From: Elysia marginata
Lineage: Eukaryota > Mollusca > Gastropoda > Plakobranchidae
Reading direction: 5' to 3'
DNA: 25,294 bases
NCBI GenBank assembly: GCA_019649035.1
Contig: BMAT01004921.1
Location: 639,363-664,656, forward strand
Positions 20,391-25,294 of the stretch are shown here, piece by piece (the stretch's first letter is position 1; each line of letters opens with the position of its first letter). The position numbers were made by a program, and so were the translations under genes. Under the pieces are notes generated by a model that worked only from the letters and a program-made list of their open reading frames with translations, did no database searches and had not been told where the DNA came from.

Positions 20391-21030
20391 CCGGGCACAT
20401 TAAACTTATCAACTACAAGTGAGGTCGCAGCAATTATTCCAGACGAGGCAACTGGCAAACTAGATGTGATTATTTGATGCCGCCCTGGTGATGCGCAAGA
20501 ACTAAGGCGTATCCACACCTGTCACCGCCCATATGATACACTACATAATGTGCACATGTTTCCAACTGGATGTGACGGGAGGCACTTAAAAATGAAGAAA
20601 ACAGACAATCGCACACTCACAGCATCAGATTTATCCTTTTCGCCTCCAAGTCAGGCAGGGGGATTTCAACATAATCTTCAATCAAACTCAGAAAGTTGAT
20701 GCAACAATATGCAGTTGACCAATGGGCAAAGATTGAAGTGAGCCGCCTGGATTGGGCAATAGCCAGCCAAAACTATCTGAGCAGAGAAATATCAGAGCCT
20801 TATGCATCACACAGGATTATGGATCCCCTCGGTTTTATTCTGAGCAGTTTCAGAATACATTGGCGATTGCAAGACAACTTGGGAAGTCAGATTACTTCAT
20901 AACTTTTACATGAAACCAAAATCCCTAGATATTATTTTCTGCTGCCTTTAATCCAGAAAAAAAACCATGTGATTGTCCGGATCTGACTTGCAGAGTTTTT
21001 ACCAGCCCCTGGAGTAACCAACAACGTTGT
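20391..21030 (+). mobile_element. Decayed Helitron, N-terminal (Helitron_like_N) part of the Rep/helicase ORF
   Basis: Several + strand frames in sequence carry Helitron N-domain landmarks. These are SEVAAIIPDEATGKLDVII (about 20425-20480), RIHTCHRPYDTLHNVHMFP and GCDGRHL (20510-20590), LMQQYAVDQWAKIEVSRLDW (20697-20755), TLAIARQLGKSDYFITFT (20857-20910) and a PDLTCRVF block (20970-21000). They match the order of the Helitron protein region before the Rep catalytic domain: SEVAAIIPG, EIHRSYDPLHYPLLFP, QQYIVDQYAKIE, GKPDLFITFTCNP, RPDL..RVF. In-frame stops and at least two frameshifts make it a relic. No rolling-circle HUH motif, helicase or Helitron ends are visible. One stretch (20696-20902) is open with an ATG, but shifts frame relative to its neighbours. 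Confidence 0.82.
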
Positions 21031-21640
21031 CTACAAAGAGATCCTCCAACAGTAGTAACAGGTAGGACTTTTAGCTGAATAAACTACTTGACCACACACT
21101 TACAACAACAACATATACATTTTAAATTAACATATGTTTCTATTAATTTAAGTGAACTATACATTGTGGTATAGATTTGCATATTAAATATTTTAATGGA
21201 TGCTAAGTGATAACTAATTTTTTTTCGGTGATACATATGCGATTTATAAAATACTAATGCAGATTGGGTTATAATTTAGCGGATAATATGCCTATTTCCA
21301 GATGATACAAATGCGACTATTAATTGTGCGGCCAACCGTAGAACGGGCTCTTTGGCTAGTAGTCATAATAATTTATAACAGTGGTTTGTAGCTCTCCCCG
21401 AGATTGTCGTAGCTTACTCATTACTTTATAGCCACATGCCCACCTCTATGCAGTGTATTACTGTTAGACTTTTAGATTATTGTACCTCTAAACATCGTGC
21501 AGAGAAAGTATCCTATGTGTTCTGTAGAATACCTTCCAGAGTTTCAACTTCTTGAATCGCCAACTACTAAGTCAGTCTGCTGCCCAACTGTGAGGTCACT
21601 TCAGTCCACGTTTGCTGTTTTGATCAGGTGTCTTTTTCCA
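21031..21640. other. No recognisable feature
   Basis: AT-rich up to about 21290, then mixed composition. An open frame from 21497 has no motif. Confidence 0.45.
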
Positions 21641-22010
21641 AGGCATCCTGACATCCTCCTGGCGCTACCTGGCGCTACCTAGCTGCTGAGGGTCTGTTTC
21701 GTTCCGGCACCCTGGCGTTTGTGTGCTGCATATCGGTCTCCTCTGACCACACGTTGAAACACCTACAGTTACCCTCACCGCATTGACCTCCCGTCAGTGT
21801 CCACTAGCCGGTCTTGGAGGCCTCCACTCTACCAGTCCTTTACCGGTCACGGAAGCCCTGCTGCCCAATGTTGACACGCCCCCCTAACTCGTCAGGCTCC
21901 AGGAGCGAGCAGCTTTCCATCGTTGGATCTCACGATCGTCAGACTGTCGTCGGTGGATACTCGCCGTCGGATTTGAAGCCTAAAAGTATTTTATCGAGCT
22001 CGAGCTCTAT
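21640..22010. other. GC-rich island without recognisable coding sequence
   Basis: About 370 bases with much higher G+C and many CpG dinucleotides (CACGATCGTCAGACTGTCGT, GAGCTCGAGCTC, CCGTCGGATT) in an AT-rich setting. It starts with a tandem 10-mer, GGCGCTACCT twice at 21661-21680. Short open frames on the + strand (21497-21682, 21814-22029) show no domain. It may be the LTR or 5' untranslated part of an unassigned mobile element. Confidence 0.5.
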
Positions 22011-23589
22011 AGTCTTTCGGCCAAACTGAATATAATTGTTAGGTTATTCTGTTATCTGTGGTGATAAACGTTTGGGTTTGTGTACCTTGGGTTAGCATAT
22101 TTTCTGTAGTAATATGTGAATTCTTGTTGCAGTTGCTTGCTCTGTAATCTTATTTAAACTCTACTCTGCCTCTCTGTCTTTTCTTTACACTATATCCGTC
22201 CTTTATGTGATTCCCTAAATTCAGCTATTATTATCTTGCATTGAATATTTGACTTTGATAATATATAAACTTTTACTCTACACTGCCAACTCTCTAGTTG
22301 AGTTAGTTATTTTTATAGATTTGTTTATCCTGCTCATGGTCATCTAACACAGGTTGTTTTGAGCGAAAGCCTGCCCTAATAGTTGTGTAAAACTATAAAG
22401 GGAAAAAAACAAATAAAGAAAAAAATTTAAGTTGCAAATCAACAATATTAATCACTTCTTCAATACAACTTCGGCTTTTTTTTTTAATTTCGTACTTTTA
22501 TATCCATGTGGACAAGACGTTATCAACTTTTTGATTTAGCTCTATCTCAATAGAAACTAAAGTAAAACTAGCCATCTTTAAAAAATTAGAAAGTGCCAGG
22601 GGGCAAATTATGTTTTAATTGGAATCTAGATACCAATAGAGTACCAATTCCAATAAGATTAGCAGCACTTTGCTACATTTCATGGCCGCAAAACAGGTTA
22701 TCATAAATACCGGCTTATTTACAACGTCTGCTTGGATAATTTTGTGATGGTTCATACCTTAAAAATCTTTTTAGCAATTTGCCTCTATCTAAAAAATACA
22801 AGTTAAAAAATTATGAGACTGAGATTAAAGACTCAATTTCGGCCGCGAAATAATTTATTTCTAACTTGAGATGTACAAGCTATGTAAAGTGTATAAAAAA
22901 TATTTAAAACACCCATACTTGTTGTAACTTATAATAAGGGCAAGATGTTAATTTTCAAGAAGTCTTTGCTCTTGTTTTAACACCTACTTCATTCACAATA
23001 TACTGAAAATGTGGTCGTATTATAACAGTGTGTTGGTTGGTTGTTGGCATAAAAGTGATACAGTAACCTAGCTATTTGCCGCTCTTGGGTATGTGAAGAA
23101 ATCTGGTTTGTTTTTTTTTACTAGAAAAGCCTTAGTCCAAACAGATCTATCCATTGCTCACCTTTGTGGAGCTAAACTTGGCATTGTGAACAGATGCACA
23201 GAAATAGACACACATTGCCGCGGTCATCCGGATTGTGTTCAGGGTAGGAAATTTGTCGCACAGGTACCAAGTCGAAACGTACATATGATAGCAACCTATC
23301 TGTGCTGAAATGGCAAAATAGCACCCTTCATTAACAAATTTTCCATCCTTTGCAAGGTGTAAGTTGATAATGGTTAATCTGGGCTGGACCAGATGACAAT
23401 TGTTGAGGCTAAATCAACAGGGTAAACTAGGTACACGTAAAACCCAATATAGAGAGTAGTCCAACCAAAATTGTCTAGAATTACATTCTATACCCTTGGA
23501 GGGGCTGAAACATCAACAACTTATCTAAATTTTGATTTAATTCATTTTAAAGACCACAAAGATTGAAAAATGCGTGGTAAACTATTATG
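22011..23589. other. AT-rich DNA; one doubtful Cys-containing open frame
   Basis: Mostly featureless. At 23093-23308 (+) an open frame follows a T-rich acceptor-like site (TTTTTTTTACTAG) and encodes CTEIDTHCRGHPDCVQG. A donor-like GTAGGA follows the CVQ codons (about 23243). The C..D..C....C spacing is faintly like small secreted modules, but a single isolated exon cannot be called. Confidence 0.35.
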
Positions 23590-23619
23590 CGAGGGTGAGT
23601 CAAAAAGTAATGCCTTTTT
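23590..23619 (+). repeat. Left terminal inverted repeat of the mariner element
   Basis: Begins CGAGGGTGAGTCAAAAAG and ends in a T-run. It pairs with 24527-24556 with a single mismatch at position 14. Confidence 0.92.
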
Positions 23620-23679
23620 GTGTGGTGTGGGGGGAACGTTTGGTTGAAAATACATCAAAATGCATCGAACTGAAGCTTA

Positions 23680-24395
23680 TCTTATGGGGATTAAATTTCT
23701 ATTTCTCAACATAGTCACCGCCTCTCTCCAAAGCGACATTTTATCGATTTACAAGGGCACATATTCAGGCCTCGTAAAATTGCATTGGTTGCTCTTTCAG
23801 CCACGTCTTGACTGCGCTTTTCACTTCATCATCATTCTTATAGTGTTTCTCTTTCAAACCTTGTTTTATGGGGTCGAAAAGGTGATAGCCAGAGGGAGCC
23901 AAATCAGGCGAGTATGATGGATGTGGACGAGTAGTCCACCTAACCGAGCCCATTGTCTCCCTTGTTCTGATGCCTGGGTGGGGTCGAGCAGTGTCGTGCA
24001 ATAAGAGGACATTTCCAATGTCCATGTTAGGTCTCACTCGTAGTATCCTAGTCCGAAGTCTTTTCAGAGTGTCAATATAAGATTCAGAGTTGACTGTTTC
24101 TCCTCTTGACAAGAAGTCAACAAGAATGGCCCTCTGGGTGTCCCAAAAGGCAATTGCCATGATTTTTCCGGACTTTACTGACTTGAACTTTTTCGGCTTA
24201 CCATTTCCTGCACTTCGCCAGTGCCGTTAGCATCATAAGTGCGCTTCATCCACCTGCGAACATCGATATAATCTAAAGTGTCATCCTTAAAAACATTTTC
24301 AATCGTTTGTGCGTGTTAACGGGTGTTTTTCTTTCACAAACCAGGAATTCAATCACTGCTCTTTGTTTTAAACGAATGTCCATGTTGGCAGCCAT
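23680..24395 (-). pseudogene. Mariner transposase pseudogene
   Basis: Starts at ATG 24395-24393 (MAANMDIRLKQRAVIEFL), shifts frame near 24290 to reach YIDVRRWMKRTYD (DNA-binding region), then jumps to WRSAGNGKPKKFKS and KSGKIMAIAFWDTQ (about 24226-24140), skipping the segment with the first catalytic Asp. The open part 24160-23765 (131 codons) holds LLLHDTARPH with the second catalytic Asp (codon 56) and PHPSYSPDLAPSGYHLF. Position 91, the third Asp of the DD34D triad 35 residues after the second, is Gly (GGC at 23890-23888). After QFYEA two in-frame stops interrupt recognisable C-terminal residues (ALVNR, VALERGGDYVEK). The ATG at 24160 is internal, not a real start. Confidence 0.9.
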
Positions 24396-24526
24396 TTTGA
24401 ACTATGCTCAGAACAACATGGACCAAAATAAAATGAAACAAATTACACCAGTGTCTATCAATTATCTTAAGCTATAACTGTGCAAATTTTGGAAGATTTA
24501 TATAAAAAACATTAGGAGCCAGAGCA

Positions 24527-24556
24527 AAAAAGGCATTACTTTGTGACTCACCCTCG
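24527..24556 (-). repeat. Right terminal inverted repeat of the mariner element
   Basis: Reverse complement begins CGAGGGTGAGTCACAAAG. The next two + strand bases are TA, the normal mariner target. Confidence 0.92.
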
Positions 24557-25228
24557 TATTTAAAGAGCTACAGCTCAAAACGTGTCTGGGCGGCCCAAGT
24601 CTATTCCACCATGTTTCCTTTTTACGTTTCTACGAATTTTTTTTTACGAATTCGGAATTCCGTAGAGAAAATTATGAGATACATTCATGAAAAATATAAA
24701 GATAATTTTTTTCGTCCACTTAATACGTGGAAGCTTTCAAAACGCATCGTAATAGAGACCTACATTTTTACTGATCTTTATTACTTTAAACATACTTGGT
24801 TAGAATTTTTCATCAATTGTTTTGGCAAGTTATAATTATATCAAAATGTTTTCAAAGTAAGTTGGAAAAACCTAAACATTGAACATAATTTTTAGCAATA
24901 TTTATTGCCTTTTTGACGAAAAAAAACTCTTTACTTAGTAAACGGCTTTTCAGTATAATTTTCCTATTTTGATAAAACAAAAATATATTACAAGACAGCT
25001 TCTTTAATGCATAAAGCAATATAAAAATACCAGCCCGCGACCTGCTTTTGAAACAGCAAAAATCTCTGTAGCTTTTCACCTCCAATTTTTAATTCTAGTT
25101 TTGAAAAGAATATCTTAGAACATTCCAAATTTTTCAAAATACCTTTAATGAGAGCTTGCTTTGTCATTGGAAAAACAGGTTCCCTCCTATAACCTGTTGG
25201 AGACAACGTTAGAATCGATAAACAAAAA
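24557..25228. other. AT-rich DNA, no gene recognised
   Basis: Overlapping open frames on both strands (24611-24835 +, 24852-25206 -) are AT-driven and lack motifs. Confidence 0.45.
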
Positions 25229-25294
25229 CTGTCAGAAGCAGCGGCTAGATCTAGTTAGTGGCTTCATCCTTAGAACACTTGTCAGAAACAGCGG
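25229..25294 (+). repeat. Start of a 50-base-period direct repeat cut by the window edge
   Basis: GTCAGAAGCAGCGG at 25231-25244 recurs as GTCAGAAACAGCGG at 25281-25294, exactly 50 bases later with one mismatch. CTAGATCTAG lies between. The repeat may continue beyond the window. Confidence 0.55.

Larger units (their letters stand above)
23590..24556 (-). mobile_element. Mariner-family (Tc1/mariner) DNA transposon, internally deleted and inactive
   Basis: Inverted repeats of 30 bases with one mismatch bound a 967-base element. The right end is followed by TA, and a TA lies two bases outside the left end, near the expected TA target duplication. The transposase reads on the minus strand from about 24395. 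Full mariners are near 1.3 kb, and the missing part fits a central deletion that removed the second half of the DNA-binding region and the first catalytic Asp. The C-terminal catalytic part is recognisable, but its third Asp has become Gly and two stops follow. Dead as an autonomous element, though the ends might still be recognised. Confidence 0.9.

Noticed and set aside
24160..24162. ATG at 24160 (minus) as the start of the mariner transposase
   Set aside because: Recognisable transposase residues (WRSAGNGKPKKFKS) precede it in the same frame, and the true N-terminus is at 24395.

Overview
The window is eukaryotic nuclear DNA from an animal. It is AT-rich, and its coding sequence is split into short exons with GT-AG introns. 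The extracellular domains (Ig, PLAC, WSC) are metazoan, and relics of at least three transposon classes are present. Repeated AGATCTAG-type palindromes, CT and triplet microsatellites, and the kinds of LINE, Helitron and mariner remnants would fit a gastropod or other lophotrochozoan. That placement is an impression, not a proof. I saw no tRNA, rRNA, CRISPR array or bacterial-type operon.

Left part (1-3248, + strand): the 3' end of a secreted extracellular-matrix gene. Five or six exons with matching phases encode three consecutive Ig domains and a C-terminal PLAC (protease and lacunin) domain, ending in TGA at 3246-3248. Ig-Ig-Ig-PLAC is the C-terminal order of papilin, so I call it papilin-like. 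The upstream part lies outside the window. From 3249 to 8105 there is 3' UTR and intergenic DNA with no recognisable gene.

Middle part (8106-15592, - strand): a second gene, tail-to-tail with the first and not obvious in any single reading frame. Five exons join in phase: the second half of a WSC domain, a Gly/Ala/Val-rich linker, a transmembrane helix, and a very basic then acidic cytoplasmic tail ending SSDSDE. It looks like a type I membrane protein. The first half of the WSC domain and the true start were not found.

Right part (about 15600-25294): no intact gene, but a graveyard of mobile elements. It holds a triplet repeat (17.3 kb), an unassigned GC-richer open stretch (17.9-18.1 kb), a broken non-LTR retrotransposon 3' end (- strand, 18.5-19.1 kb), AGATCTAG palindrome clusters, a decayed Helitron N-terminal domain (+ strand, 20.4-21.0 kb), a non-coding GC-rich island (21.6-22.0 kb) and a mariner element with both terminal inverted repeats (23590-24556). 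The mariner transposase gene is internally deleted and has lost two catalytic aspartates. A repeat with a 50-base period runs off the right edge.

The two host genes probably both act at the cell surface or matrix, but nothing in the sequence shows that they work together. I did not find a convincing undescribed system. The least expected item is the WSC membrane protein with its nuclear-localisation-like tail.
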